Shown here piece by piece: positions 34,669-46,436 of a stretch of DNA of 64,000 nucleotides. Both the position numbers and the translations under genes were made by a program. Position 1 is the stretch's first letter. Every line of letters begins with the position of its first letter. Source of the stretch: Chamaecyparis obtusa (Eukaryota; Streptophyta; Pinopsida; Cupressales; Cupressaceae); NCBI GenBank assembly GCA_027943335.1, contig BSBK01002801.1, positions 809,001 to 873,000 of the forward strand, given 5' to 3'. Below the pieces are notes generated by a model. That model was not told where the DNA came from and ran no database searches. It saw only the letters and a program-made list of their open reading frames with translations.

Positions 34669-36940
34669 CTATTCTACTGGTGGATCAATAAAATGCAGCC
34701 TCTTTGAAGTACTCTTTGGCTCTGATGGATCCTGCATTCAAACACAAAAGTGAAACCCCAAGTTAGATTACTTAATTTATATGGTTTATACAAATAAAAA
34801 ATAAAAATTCAAAATCATAGTCAACAATAATAAATTAAAAAAAAATAAAATTGAACTCTCATGTACCTCACCTCTCTGTCTCCTCATGCGGACATAAGAC
34901 CTAATATATGTCCTTGGTAGCAAAGGGACAATGCCACCAATGTCGACTCTGACCTATATATGTTTGCGAACATGAGATTGATCTATGAGTCATTCTATTT
35001 AATGTTAAATCCTTGGTAGAAAATATATGTTTACAAAATAACTGAATTAACATTAAACTTACCTGTGTTCAACTTTCTTCAAGAAATATCAGTTGAGTCA
35101 TCAATGATACAAACCCTTGGTGTTGTACCTCCCTCAAACTAGGGGTGACATACAAAATTCAAATAGATACTTCATACAATCATGACTTGATCATATTATA
35201 TATACTTGATAGTAAAATATACACAAATAACTTTAGAAATATATGTATTGTGGGGCTATCATTGTGAATTGAGATGCCCGTGACTCTATCATGGCGAAAG
35301 GATCTCACGAAATCATTAGACACCACCCTCTGTCAAATAAACCATGTAAATAAAAAATGAGTACCCATAACTGACAAGTATACATGTATGCATAAACAAT
35401 CTAAAATACTTAATTACCTTCCCCTTGTCAATGCCAAACACTTGAACCCCCTCACATTTGCCCCAAGTGGTAATTGAGGACACCTGCAATAGTATGTAAT
35501 AAGATGATCATAAAAATTAGAAAACACATGTATGTATTATTATAATAAAAGGAAACCAATGAGTTCATTAAAATGTATGTACCATGGAAGTGTCAAGGCC
35601 AAATGATATGGCCAAAAGCATGGACCCCTCCACCTATGCCATCTCCTCCTCTGTCATCAATTGAACATAAATGGAACACATAAAAAAACATAAGTGGGCA
35701 ATCATTATAAGAAAATTCTACTAAAAGTACAAACATTTAAAATTAAATACAATGTAACAAGTAAACTGTTTACCCTTACCATAACAACAAGAGTCCATGG
35801 CTCTATATGCCCCTGATTCACATCTTCATGAGGTGCTTCAATTCCTATAGTGTGTTGTGTAGTATCATCCACCTCGAAGACGTAGTTATATGCATCACTA
35901 TCATTCAAGGGACCCAAGCACATATTATTTCACATAATGCAAGTGTAGGGCACACAAACATGTGAGCTCATGGAGGATGTGGAAAGGCCACAGGCATTAG
36001 CATGAGGAGGCAACAATGTTGCGCTCTACGTAACTAGTAGATCACTCAAAGTGTGAATGGCTCAAATTGTTTATGAGTCGGCCTCAGCAATAATATTAGG
36101 ATGATGCATTGTAGGAGGTGGTGAAATCTCAGGAGGGGGACATATGTGCGGGATTTCACCCAGTGTGCCCATGGCCTGTCCTGAGGAGCGCCTAAGCCTA
36201 CAACCCGTTTTGGTCTCATGCTCCAATAATTTATCTTGTGATCGAGCACAAATTCAGCATACAATTTTTTTATGAAATAGAATGGGACATCCAAATTGCT
36301 GTGGGGTGGTCTATCAAAAACCATCCACCAACGGTCTCAAAAGTTGTCACGTATTGCATCATTTGTGCACCATTTAATTAACAACTTGGGGTTTTTTAGG
36401 GTCCACTTTTAAACCTGTTTTGGGATCCACAAAAAGATTACATATGTCATATTTTTTTATATTTAGGTTCATAACTTGATCATAGTCAAGCCCATTGTGA
36501 AACTGGGTGTGCATGGAATCACACCAAAGAAGTGCAACATTATGTTGTTTTGTAAGTTTCTCCATGTTTCAATAATGTAGTTCAATGTGAAAAACATGGG
36601 GCACAATGTGGGGATATTGGAATATGTGGTATGCTATCCTTTAAGCTGATTTAGATTGTCTCCTATGAGATCCTCTAAACGTTGAGGGTTTGAGACTGGT
36701 TGGTCTTTTGAAGGTGGGGGATTGTTTGGAGGCCGTTCTGGATTATTTGCGAGATCATTGAGAGGGTTTTCTGATTGGTTTGAGTCCATGTCTAATTACA
36801 ATTAAAACCCAAATAGACAATTATAATCAATTTAAAAAAATAATAAAGAATCTCATTTAAACCATAGTTTTTATAAAAAAACTACAAATTTCAATTAAAA
36901 AAATAAAAATTTAAAAACTTAAAAATTTAACTTACCTTTT
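34669..36940 (-). pseudogene. Unrecognised multi-exon gene, decayed
   Basis: About eight exons can be set by splice sites that keep frame: a 5' exon ending at 36936 (AAAAG|GTAAGT), exon 35780-36791, then 35583-35648, 35418-35483, about 35235-35329, 35063-35138, 34867-34953 and 34669-34731 with the stop. The first ATG is at 36789 (MDSNQSENPLND). The large exon encodes LLWCDSMHTQFHNGLDYDQV and DRPPHSNLDVPFYFIKKLYAEF. Later exons give SSITTWGKCEGVQVFGIDKG, and the C-terminus gives GGIVPLLPRTYIRSYVRMRR and a basic SKRLHF tail. Several stops (TAG 36634, TGA near 36345, TAG near 36010, TGA in exon 6) and one or two shifts break it. I do not recognise the family. Introns argue against a retrotransposon, so a DNA-transposon gene or an old host gene are both possible. 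Confidence 0.65.
36792..36935 (-). other. Predicted first intron of the unrecognised gene
   Basis: On the minus strand it begins GTAAGTTAA and ends TTGTAATTAG, 144 bases, placing the ATG three bases into the next exon. Both signals fit plant introns, which are short and U-rich. Confidence 0.6.
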
Positions 36941-37149
36941 GATAATGAAAATGTTGAACGCGATCGTGGGCTAGAAATAGAATTTACTGGTGAAAATCGG
37001 ATATTTGATTAGGCTTGTGCTTTGGCATTTGGCTTGGCCAGGTTTACTGAGACCCAAGCCTACTTAAAAGTCAACGAAATTTTTAGTGCGCTTTTGGACG
37101 AGTGAAAAGTTTATTTTTTAACATCGCCACTTTTTGGCATATCATGATC

Positions 37150-37517
37150 CTACACATACCCAATGTACCAGATGTATTACCACCAATAAGGAATATCAGT
37201 CATCAAATGGAATTGATTCCTAGGGCTAGTTTTCCAAATAAGGCAGCCTAGAGAATGAATCCAGCAGAGAGTGAATAGTTGAATAGACAAGTGCAAGAGT
37301 TTTTGTAGAAGGGGTTAATTTGAGAGAGTTTGAGTCCATGTTTTGTACCCACAGTACTAAAACCAAAGAAAAATAGAGAATGGATGATGTGTATAGATTC
37401 TCGAGCTATCAATAAGATAACTATCAAGTATAGGTTTCCTTTTCCAAGGATGGATAACATTATGGATTGTTTGACTGGAGTTGAGTACTTTACAAAGATA
37501 TATTTGAAGAGTAGATA
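37150..37517 (+). pseudogene. Gypsy reverse-transcriptase fragment
   Basis: The frame reads NRQVQEFL, then [39 protein letters not shown] and a DNIMDCLTG block. These are the first conserved blocks of Ty3/gypsy reverse transcriptase (fingers region). The catalytic YXDD is missing, because the fragment is cut at 37517/37518 by the start of an LTR. TAG stops occur upstream at about 37248, 37275 and 37305, at positions where Gln or a similar codon is expected. It is a fossil piece of an autonomous element. Confidence 0.85.
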
Positions 37518-38260
37518 TGTAATACCCCTCCCAAAGTTTGTTTTAAAGTTTAATTGGTTAGACTCTTTTAGGCCACTTTTCATGTGTGTATTAGATACTT
37601 AGATAGATTTGATGTTATCTATATTTATAGTTTTAACTGACCTCATACTTGCATGTGTATAGTTGGCATGTATGTTTTATATTTTTATTTGATATGTCTG
37701 ATATGGTTGAGGGATGGAGTCATAGTTACTTTCTTGTGAGATGCACATGATCGGATGATCCCTTCCATTGTCTATTATATATTTATACATGTATGTACAT
37801 GCTTATCTTTTATGCAGGATTTCAGGTACCAGACATCGACTTCCCTGAATTTCCAAGATGAGTGTGCCCTATCACAATATCTCAATAGTAAGACAGAGGA
37901 GATAACATACAGGTTCAATCACAACCTAAGCTATTAATTGTCCTAAAATAGTGGACATGTATTTGATTTTCTACCTATTCGGATTCATCAAGGTGATGTA
38001 AATTTGTGAGCCCTTCCTTTAGGCTTGATTATTGCTTTTTGGTTTTGGTGTTAAAATGGATTGAGGAATTAACTAAGATTACTTAAATGTGATTAAATAA
38101 TTAAACCTTATGATACATTAAAATATTAAATATAAGGTTAATTAATTAATTATCTACATTTAATAAATAATTTAATTCCAAAGTCTAAATTAATTAATTG
38201 AGAAATTTAATAATTATTAGGGATAACTTTAAGAAACCCCCTTTTAGGAAAAAGTGTAAA
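37518..38260 (+). repeat. Relic LTR related to the giant LTRs at 55109 and 61548
   Basis: It begins TGTAATACCCC, like the giant LTR start TGTAGTACCCC. Shared blocks in the same order include tacttgcatgtgtat, ggttgagggatggagtcatag, ccattgtct followed by a TA-rich run, caggtac, and cttccctgaatt. Overall similarity is modest and fades past about 38000, so the copy is old. It directly abuts the reverse-transcriptase fragment. The end is uncertain. Confidence 0.7.
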
Positions 38261-39333
38261 ATCCTGGCGAATCGTACATTATTTTAGGGGGGAATTTGTT
38301 TTAATGCAGGCGAATATTTTTTCCAAATCCATGATTTTTCATAGTTTTTATTGGTGATTTTCCCCACCGAATGAAAATTTCATAAATTACTGGCGAATAA
38401 TTTTCTTTGGAAGCAAAAAATTATAATATATGAGGCGAATGATTTTCTTTTGAAGTAAAAAATAATAATATATGAGGTAAATGATTTTCTTTTGAAGGGC
38501 AAAAAAAACATTTGTATTGGCGAATTTAATGTACCATTTGAAAATTTATTTATTTTATCGGCTAATCGTTCGTTAATTATGGAAAAAAAATATATTTTGT
38601 TGGCAATTTTCAAAAGATGGGAAATATTTTGTTATAATACCTTAGACTAACATACCTAACATACATACATTATTTTATAATGTCAAATATATTATTTGAG
38701 ACCGTCCAATGATCCAAGATCAATGGTTGAAGTTTAATTTCGGCCCCAATTTCTTGAAGGAAACAAAGTTGTGGAGGAAGTCACCAGAATGTTGACACGT
38801 ATCAAATAAGGGTTACTTGTCTATAGACTACAGTGTACACATGTTGGTATCGATATTCATGGTTCTATTACTATAGTGCAACTTGTAACCTCTTAACTCG
38901 GTAAGCAATAAATGCCTTGTCAGTGACAAGCGACATTCTTTTACTTGTCACGCAGAGTAGACATGCACCATTTCCAAATTCATAAAGACGCTATAACCGA
39001 TATCTGACATTTTTTGCATTTATGGGAAAGATTTACTGCCAGATATGAAAGATTAAGTCCAAAATTTTAATTTCTTACATGCATGCATTTAGGGGAAAGA
39101 TTTACATGAAAGATTTAGAGGCATGTTAAGGACAATGGATTTAATACCATTAAAGACAAAATAATTTATTGCTAAGTAATGATCAAGAATTCAAGGGCTA
39201 TTTATAGAAGATCTAGCTTCATTATTCATCGATTCGTCTTTGGCCTTTGCTAGATTATTTTTTTGTTTAGGGTCTGCACTCTGCACTTTACAAAAAAATT
39301 ATTTTTAAGTTTTCTGAAGTTTTACTGTTTTAG
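38261..39333. other. Intergenic sequence with short repeats
   Basis: At 38388-38512 three tandem units of about 42-43 bp share gcgaatgattttctttt(g)gaag and a TA-rich part. The wider stretch 38260-38610 contains several (t)ggcgaat words like those near the hAT ends, but no matching terminus. A TATA-like ctatttatag at about 39199-39208 lies 130 bp before the next pseudogene. Nothing else is supported. Confidence 0.5.
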
Positions 39334-39921
39334 ATGGACACTCCAATTAGGCTTATATGCACATCTGAGGAGGCCCAGAAGGCCTTTCTGGGTTCCTTTT
39401 CTGATGAAACCTTAAGATCTATTTACAAGGAGGGTGGGCCTTTTGTTATAGAGGTTTTGAAAATGGTGCTGGGCTGAGAGATTATGAACAATGAAGATAG
39501 GCACCGGGTCAACATAGACATTATGTCCCATTTTTTGGCATCTCTTCTTGACCTCAAAGGAGAGAAGGTGGACATGTTAATGCTGTCGACGAGGGTTTTT
39601 AAAGAATAATACCTAGGGGACAATGTTAATGTTGTCATGTTCGCAAAAATAGGGGTGGGGATCCCCTGGGCAAGTGAAATACCCAAGCTTCTCCTCCCAG
39701 GCCAGAATATGGCCATGCAACCTTTTCTTTTGGACCTAAATACTGGGCAATATAAGCACCATAGGAAATGGGCCCTGATTGCTAGGGATTTTCTCCAAAA
39801 GTGGTTTATGCTTGACGAAGAGGAGGCTAAGGCGGGGCAATTCGGGTGGTTCAATGAATTCTCACAGATAATCCTCTCTGGTGAATTCTACTTAGATGGA
39901 GCCGAAGGGCAAAGTCACTAG
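39334..39921 (+). pseudogene. Unrecognised pseudogene, 195 codons with two stops
   Basis: A single frame from ATG 39334 to TAG 39921 (MDTPIRLICTSEEAQKAF ... FYLDGAEGQSH) is interrupted only by TGA 39475-39477 and TAA at about 39607-39609, with no frameshift. It has natural amino-acid composition: an N-terminal alpha-helical, acidic part, and a C-terminal half rich in Phe, Trp and Lys (HHRKWALIARDFLQKWF). A TATA-like box lies about 130 bp upstream. I do not recognise a domain. The lack of shifts suggests either recent decay or recent constraint. It is probably part of a mobile element or a small host gene; nothing nearby decides. Confidence 0.5.
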
Positions 39922-40450
39922 TAGACTACTACTCATTTTTTTTGATAAAAACATACCTCGTAGTCATTTATGGGTTTTTTCTATTTATAGTAGGTTTCTT
40001 TTTGTAGTATTGTACTGGAAGTGGACACTGGACTACTAGTCTACTAGTGGTTTTTTTTGATAAAAACAGACCTCATTTTTTGGTTTTTTTTTGTTTATAG
40101 TAGGTTTCTCTTTTTTTTGGAAGTGGAACTGGACAATGTTTATGTAATTACAATTTTATGAAAAGAAAACAATGAAAAATTTTCAAGCTTTAGCTCATTT
40201 CAATTTGTACAAAAAATGGTTCTTAGACTTCTTTGTCACTATGATTGCAATATTTTCATTAGTTGCTTTATGATTTATCTGTGTATTAGACATGTATGAT
40301 GTATCATAGTTGTACAATGTAGATAGTTGTAGTTAATAAAATAAATGTCTTATCAATTATCACTGAGTACTGACATTAAGTTTGGGTAATGTTACCTATC
40401 AAAATTCACACACTCGTACATTTAATATGAAAGATTTATAGAATTTTGAA
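39922..40450. repeat. Two-copy tandem duplication, about 100 bp
   Basis: The block tttttttgataaaaaca(t/g)acctc followed by ttatagtaggtttct and ggaagtgga occurs at about 39936-40025 and again at about 40049-40130. It lies directly downstream of the pseudogene. The remaining bases to 40450 hold no gene. Confidence 0.75.
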
Positions 40451-41039
40451 GGACAAATGAATTAATAAGGTTAGAGAAAGAATTTATGGTATTCTAATTA
40501 TAATGTATGAGAATTATATGTGAATCTGTGATTATAATTATCAACATTAAAGTTATAATCAATAAAAAATATCATTTTAACTATAAGAATACTATATAAT
40601 CAATTTGACAAACAAATGAATTAATAAGGTTAGAGAAAGAATTTATTGTTTTCTAATTATAAGGTATGATAATTATATGTGATTATAATTATCAATGTTA
40701 AAGTTATAATCAATAAAAAATATGATTTTAACATTAAGTATACTATATAATCAATAAAAAATATTACTTTAACTCATGTTTGGGAGACCTAGCGAGTCAG
40801 CGACCACAAAAATCTTGTTATCTCTAAACACTAACCTTAACTCCGGCCTCTAAAATTTATTAGAATTTAATATTATTAAAAAAATAGTGCATTTTGAATT
40901 TGATTAGCTAAAATTGTTACTATTCAATTAAATAACTTTAAATGTTATTAACTTATTATCCATTATTAATTAATATTTATAAAGGAAAAAATAACATTAT
41001 AACATTTAACAATGTCTGTTGCAAATAACTACCGTTGGA
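40451..41039. repeat. Two-copy tandem duplication, 159 bp, in AT-rich sequence
   Basis: caaatgaattaataaggttagagaaagaattta begins at 40454 and again at 40613. The blocks that follow (ctaattataa, gttataatcaataaaaaatat) also repeat. The duplication ends near 40770. The rest to 41039 is AT-rich without a gene. Confidence 0.85.
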
Positions 41040-42112
41040 TGAGCACAGATCGACGATGTACGATGGACTTCAGGATGAAAGGGAAAAGAAACCCCATCTT
41101 TTCAAACCCATTTCGAAATCATGACACATGTCACTAAACAAGTAACATGTTCCAATCACAATCTTGCATGGTCCTACCAAAAATGCCATTTGATGATGAC
41201 GTGACAGATCTGACTCGTAGTCATGAGGTGAGTCAGGCGTCAGGTGAGTGGTGACTAGGTGAGTTAATGGGACCCATGGGGGCCCAGGGCCACCACAGGC
41301 ACACAATGCCATTATGATTGTTGGATTATTGTTGATCAATGACCAAATTTTTATTTTGGGATGAAAGGGAAAAGCAACCCCATCTTTTCAAACCCGTTCT
41401 GGAATCATGACACGTGTCTCTAAACATGTAACACGTTCCACTCACAGTGTCACATGGTCCTACCAACAATTCCATTTGATGATGACGTGACACATCTAAC
41501 TCGTAGTCATGAGGTGAGTTAGCCATCAAATGATTGGTGACTAGGTGAGTTAATGGGACCCACGGGGGCTCGGGGCCACCACAGGCACACAATGCTATTA
41601 TGACCGTTGGATTATTGTAGATCAATGGTTGAAGTTGTATTTCAGGATGAAAGGGAAAAGCAACCCCATCTTTTCAAACCCATTCTGGAATCATGACACG
41701 TGTCACTAAACATGTAACATGTTCCACTCGCAGTCTTGCATGGTCCTACCAACAATACCATTTGATGATGACATGACATGTCTGACTCGTAGTCGTGAGG
41801 TGAGTCAGTCGTCAGGTGAGTGGTGACTAGGTGAGTTAATGGGACCCATGGGGCTCGGGGCCACCACAGGCACACAATGCTATTATGATCATTGGATTAT
41901 GTAGATCAACGACCGAAGTTGTATTTCAGGATGAAAGGGAAAAGCAACCACATCTTTTCAGACTCATTTTGGAATCATGACACGTGTCACTAAACATGTA
42001 ACATGTTCCACTCACAGTCTCGCATGGTCCTACCAACAATGCCATTTGATGATGACGTGACACATCTAAATTGTAGTCGTGAGGTGAGTCAGCCGTCAGA
42101 TGAGTGGTGACG
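41040..42112. repeat. 286-bp tandem array, about 3.7 copies, with G-box and TGACG motifs
   Basis: ggatgaaagggaaaag begins at 41073, 41359, 41645 and 41929, giving units of 286, 286 and 284 bp. The last unit is cut at about 42112. The palindrome gacacgtgtc (G-box core CACGTG) is intact at 41409, 41695 and 41979, and is gacacatgtc at 41123. TGACGTGAC is intact at 41197, 41483 and 42053 and mutated at 41769. Both are recognised classes of plant bZIP-binding site. The array sits 400 bp upstream of a long decayed coding frame that reads away from it, so an enhancer role is plausible but unproven. It could equally be a satellite. Confidence 0.9.
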
Positions 42113-42418
42113 ACTCTAGATTGTACAATTTTGGCACTTTAAGTTTCACTTTCCAGTAGTCCGCAGATTTAGAAAGGGTTTACATTATAAATTTCTATGT
42201 TGAGGAAAGAAAGTGCAACAAAATCTCTCAGTTGAAGCTTTGTTCCCAGTCAAAGTCTGCAAAAATTGAAACTAAGGGTAATGGGTAGCTACTAAAATCC
42301 TAAACACCTAGGTCCCACATTTTAAATTTTTCAAATCTTTTGATTTACAACTTTACTGTTTATATTATAGAAAAAAATTTATCATGTTACTTGTTAGGGT
42401 TTAATTTTGAATCACCCC

Positions 42419-42425
42419 TATAAAT
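42419..42425 (+). promoter_or_regulatory. Candidate TATA box
   Basis: TATAAAT lies 93 bp before the ATG at 42512, downstream of the motif-bearing tandem array and in the same direction as the coding frame. No initiator or mapped start supports it. Confidence 0.4.
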
Positions 42426-42511
42426 TGTAGGCTTGTAGTTATGTATAAATATTTAAATTTTCCTACGAGTAAAGAGTGATACCAGTTTAGGTTACCACTT
42501 ACCAGCTTACC

Positions 42512-45500
42512 ATGATGGGCAAAAAAAATATCAAGAATAAGACTATGAGTAAAAAGATAAGTCAGATAATAGAATTCCACAATCTGCTTAAAACACCAGG
42601 TTTCACTGATTTATTCCATGATATTTATGATCCTGTTATTCATGAAAATAAGGGAATAATGGAAATTAGATTTGCAATTGAAAACAAGTGGAACGATCCA
42701 AATAAGGGTTTAAAATTTTCTTCATTTAACCCCAAGGTAAATGCAACAACAAATAAAATTGCATCATGGAATGTTGGGTCGGCAAGCATGGCGTTACCTC
42801 AAGTATTCCCTTGCCCAGAAATAGTCATGGTCTGCGCTGAAAATTATGATGAAAATAAAAAAGAAATTGTGACTAAAAATACTTAGGATGAAATTTTGTC
42901 CATAACCGAGAGTGAATTTGCTAGTTTGTTGAACCTAGGGTTTGAACAACATAACTCAAACGTGCAAATTGACCTGAGAAAGTTGGTAGAGGATTATGAA
43001 AAAATAGATGCAACATAGAGAGATTCTTATATCAAAGGAATAGAAAACAATTCTAGCCTGAGTCCAGATCATATGCCTCCTTATGATTATGAAATTTTGT
43101 GTCGTGGGTTCAGGATAGTATTTCCTTGCTAGCATTTTGTTTGGGATTGGATAGTAACAAAGAAGTGGATGCCAACATTCTTGAAATGCTTTTTCATATT
43201 CATTTTGAAAAAGAAGCAGTAAAATATTATTTTATTGAGCACATTGTTTGTTGCATGCAAGAACAATTACTAATGATTAAAACAGGTTCATAGAAGACAT
43301 TTAGATTCACAACCTACTTGTGCTATCTTCTCTTAGCAAAGCTTCATGCAATATTTTAGACAAACAAGCTTTGCAGTCAGGGCCAAAATCCAATATATGA
43401 GTGGAAACCTTAGATAAGGATGATTGATAACAAAAGGAACTACAACAATTTTGTAGACTTCTTTTTGGCACCAATGTACGATAAAATTACAGGCAGTCCA
43501 ATGCCTAGATTACTTGCTATTTGTAGAGATTTAATTCAACTTGGAAGTAAAATACAATTGGCTGACTGGTACTTCATGGAAGAGTACACAGTGTTAAGGT
43601 TTTACGGTTCAGTAGTAGAACACTACAAAATTCCAATACATGTCACAGATAGGGTATTTGCATTGAAGTATGTATGGCAGATGGAGAGCACAAATGTACT
43701 CTTTAATGGTCAGCAAAAGAAAATGATATTTCCTTCCTTAGCTTTCTCATTTGGAGGGTTCACATTTTAGAGAATAGGATTCAAAGTGGCAGAAGCCTTT
43801 TTCACAATTTTTCACTTTGATGTTGACAGATCCACTCAACATAATTGGAACAAATCTTAGAGAGAATGGGAACTCTGCAAGCAAATGTCAACATGAAAGT
43901 ATGCCATTGATTGAAAAATTTAAAAACATGGATTCCTGGGAGGAGGTCAAAAAAGAGATGGAGAAATATGTTGCTGAAAATAATATGTCAATATAGGAAT
44001 TGTCATCACAAATTATGGCATTGCACAAATAGAAAGGAAAAGTACAGGTCATGACATCGTATAATTTCTACCAGAAAGCTTCTCAACCATCTACAAAATC
44101 TATTCCAAATGACCTAATGGATGAATGTATGGATGATAATTGGACTCGAACCAAAATTCAAGATTTTTGGGAAATGAGGAAGAATCTCAGTGAGCCAAAG
44201 ACCTCTAAAGATCTTTATGAGGTGGAAGAGGATAAAATGTTTAATGACTTGTGGAATAAGGAGCATCTAGCTGAAGAAAATGTCACCGATGATGATGACT
44301 ATAACCAACACTCTGTGGATCCCACATCCAGTGTGAATCCCATAATTAGTAGAGGACTTGATAAGTCCACAAAAGATAAATATACCAAAGGGGCAGCTAT
44401 TATACAAAAAATGGGCTACCAAGGTATTGGTGGTCTGGGTCCCAGTGGATTAGGGGTTTGGTCTGCACCTGACCCACTAGCTCCACTAATACATTGTACG
44501 AAACCAGGCCTTGGGCTTGGAGTTCAATCATCACATTCATCAACTCAATCAATTCCATTAGTTCCAGCTTCAAATACAGTTCCACCTATTGCAAGCACTC
44601 AGATTCAATCTCAATCAATTGCCACTCCCACAGCTGTGGATATCATGGGTACAACTACAACTAGTGGTCCGAAAAGGACATTACATATAGACACGAAAAC
44701 AAATATTCCCAGAGATCAAGGTAGGGTAAAGAATCAAAAGGTTATGACAACTACAAGTATTAGTACAACAATGCCAATGGTGACTCTGAGTCCAACAATT
44801 GCCCAACCTTGAGGACAAAACCTGCATAACAGTCCAAAAACTCCACTTGTAATGGGTTAGGGTGTTGCTAATCCTCATGGTGGAATTAGTAGTACCACAT
44901 GCAACATAGGTGGAAGCTCGTACATCAGTGCAAGTACTATTTCACCATTCAAATATTTAGTTGTGTCACAAAACCCTGATTTTCGTTACAATGATTTTGT
45001 AACTAACTATGAACGATAAAAAAATAGGAATAGAGAAAATAGTAAGAAAATGAAGATGGAAGCAGTTGTTGCAGCTCGTGATGTAGAACCTGCATCCAAT
45101 AGGTTATTTCCCACATATGACCCAAATAAAGATATGATGGAATTCATGGTTGTTATGCCCCCAGCTAGAGATAAAAATCCACTAGAGAGTCAGTTAGATC
45201 CATCTCAATTTCAAGTTAGCACCTACCAAATGGATTTATCCAAAAGTAATAATGTGGACAAGATAAATGTGTCAAAAATGACCAACCAAGTGGTCTACAG
45301 TTCACCGATGAAGTTGGAAAGAGAGAAAGGAAAGCTTCAGGGCACAATAGATAAGTTAAAGGAAGACCTGACAAATGCAAAGGCAACTGAGAAAGCATCA
45401 GAAAATAGGTGCGAAGAATTAGAGAGAAGGATAAAAAATTCATCCTCTAAAGAAGCAATTGGACAACAAGAACATATGGACGTAGAACTAAAAACTCTGA

Positions 45501-46436
45501 GAGAAAAATTGGAACAGAGTGAAAATAAACTTGAGGATGAAAAAGCCTCTTCATTAAGTTTATACAAAAAATTGGAGAATGTGGGACATGCAACCAATAA
45601 CTTAAAGAAAGAATTGGAGAATGAGAGGGTAAAAAAAAAATAGTGGGAAGAGAAAGCAGATAAAATAAGACAACACAGTGAACACCAGTTCTTAGAAATG
45701 AGAGAAGACCTAAAGAAGGCAAAGAATACAATTAAAAATTATGAAAAAATCTTGATGACAATGTAAATAATACAATCAAACAAATAAAAAAATTCTTCTG
45801 GGGGAAAATAAAGATGTCCGGTGATAGGTTGTGTGATTGGTTTGAACTGAATGAAACCGTTACAAATGTTTATGGGAAGCTGAAAGAGCACATTGCAAAG
45901 AACAAAAGTGTTTGTCAGAGACAAAAAATTGCAAAGCAAATTATACAAGAAATCAATAGAACCAATGACATGCATTTGGCAAGCAAGGGAATTTAGGACT
46001 GCATTGGTGCAACAATAAAGGTGACCTCTGTCTTTCAAATATGTCAAAAACTAATAGAAGTAAATGAAACTCTTGCCTTATTCGGGCCAAAGCTCGCCAA
46101 GATGAATAGTAAAACAACCAAATTGATATCTCTTGGTTTGCTGAGTCCTGGACCTAATTACTCATCAATGAATTTTGTTGGAAGAGAAGCTTACAAAAAA
46201 AATTAGGAGGACATAATGATGTCTGATTTAGGCAACCTTCCTCAGGACAAAACTCATGAAGGCATTGCAAAGTGCATCAAAACATTCACAATTTTAAATG
46301 CAGTAATGGAAGGAACATTTCTTTTAACTCACTCTTCCAAGTATGGATGGCTGACGAAGTTGTCATTTACTATAACATCAAAAAATTTTCCCTTCTAACT
46401 GACGAAGAATGGAGCATACTAAAGAAACTGACATAA
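42512..46436 (+). pseudogene. Decayed ~1,300-codon gene with G-patch and coiled coil, family unknown
   Basis: The start is MMGKKN at 42512 (or the Met one codon on). Segments at 42512-43018, 43099-43860, 43900-45770 and 45814-46436 read as one protein with a few frameshifts. The N-terminal half includes AICRDLIQLGSKIQLADWYF and a DRVFALKY block. A G-patch-like domain lies at about 44385-44490 (IIQKMGYQGIGGLGPSGLG), then a Ser/Thr/Pro-rich linker. A coiled coil lies at about 45300-45640 (heptad-like KLQGTIDKLKEDLTNAKATE). The C-terminus near 46340-46436 reads LLTDEEWSILKKLT before TAA. In-frame stops are mostly TAG (42884, 43016, 43291, 43357, 43411, 43768, 43858, 43994, 44030, 44858, 45641, 45994, 46204). 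G-patches bind RNA or helicases. Similar architectures occur in plant mobile elements, but I cannot name the family. Confidence 0.6.

Noticed and set aside
30698..42112. CRISPR-like arrays
   Set aside because: The tandem repeats are long head-to-tail units without unique spacers, in a plant nuclear setting.
42512..46436. Reassigned TAG codon or programmed readthrough
   Set aside because: The run of TAG stops looks like a recoded gene, but frameshifts are also present, and the hAT copies show CAG/TAG switches in the same genome region. Deamination decay is simpler.
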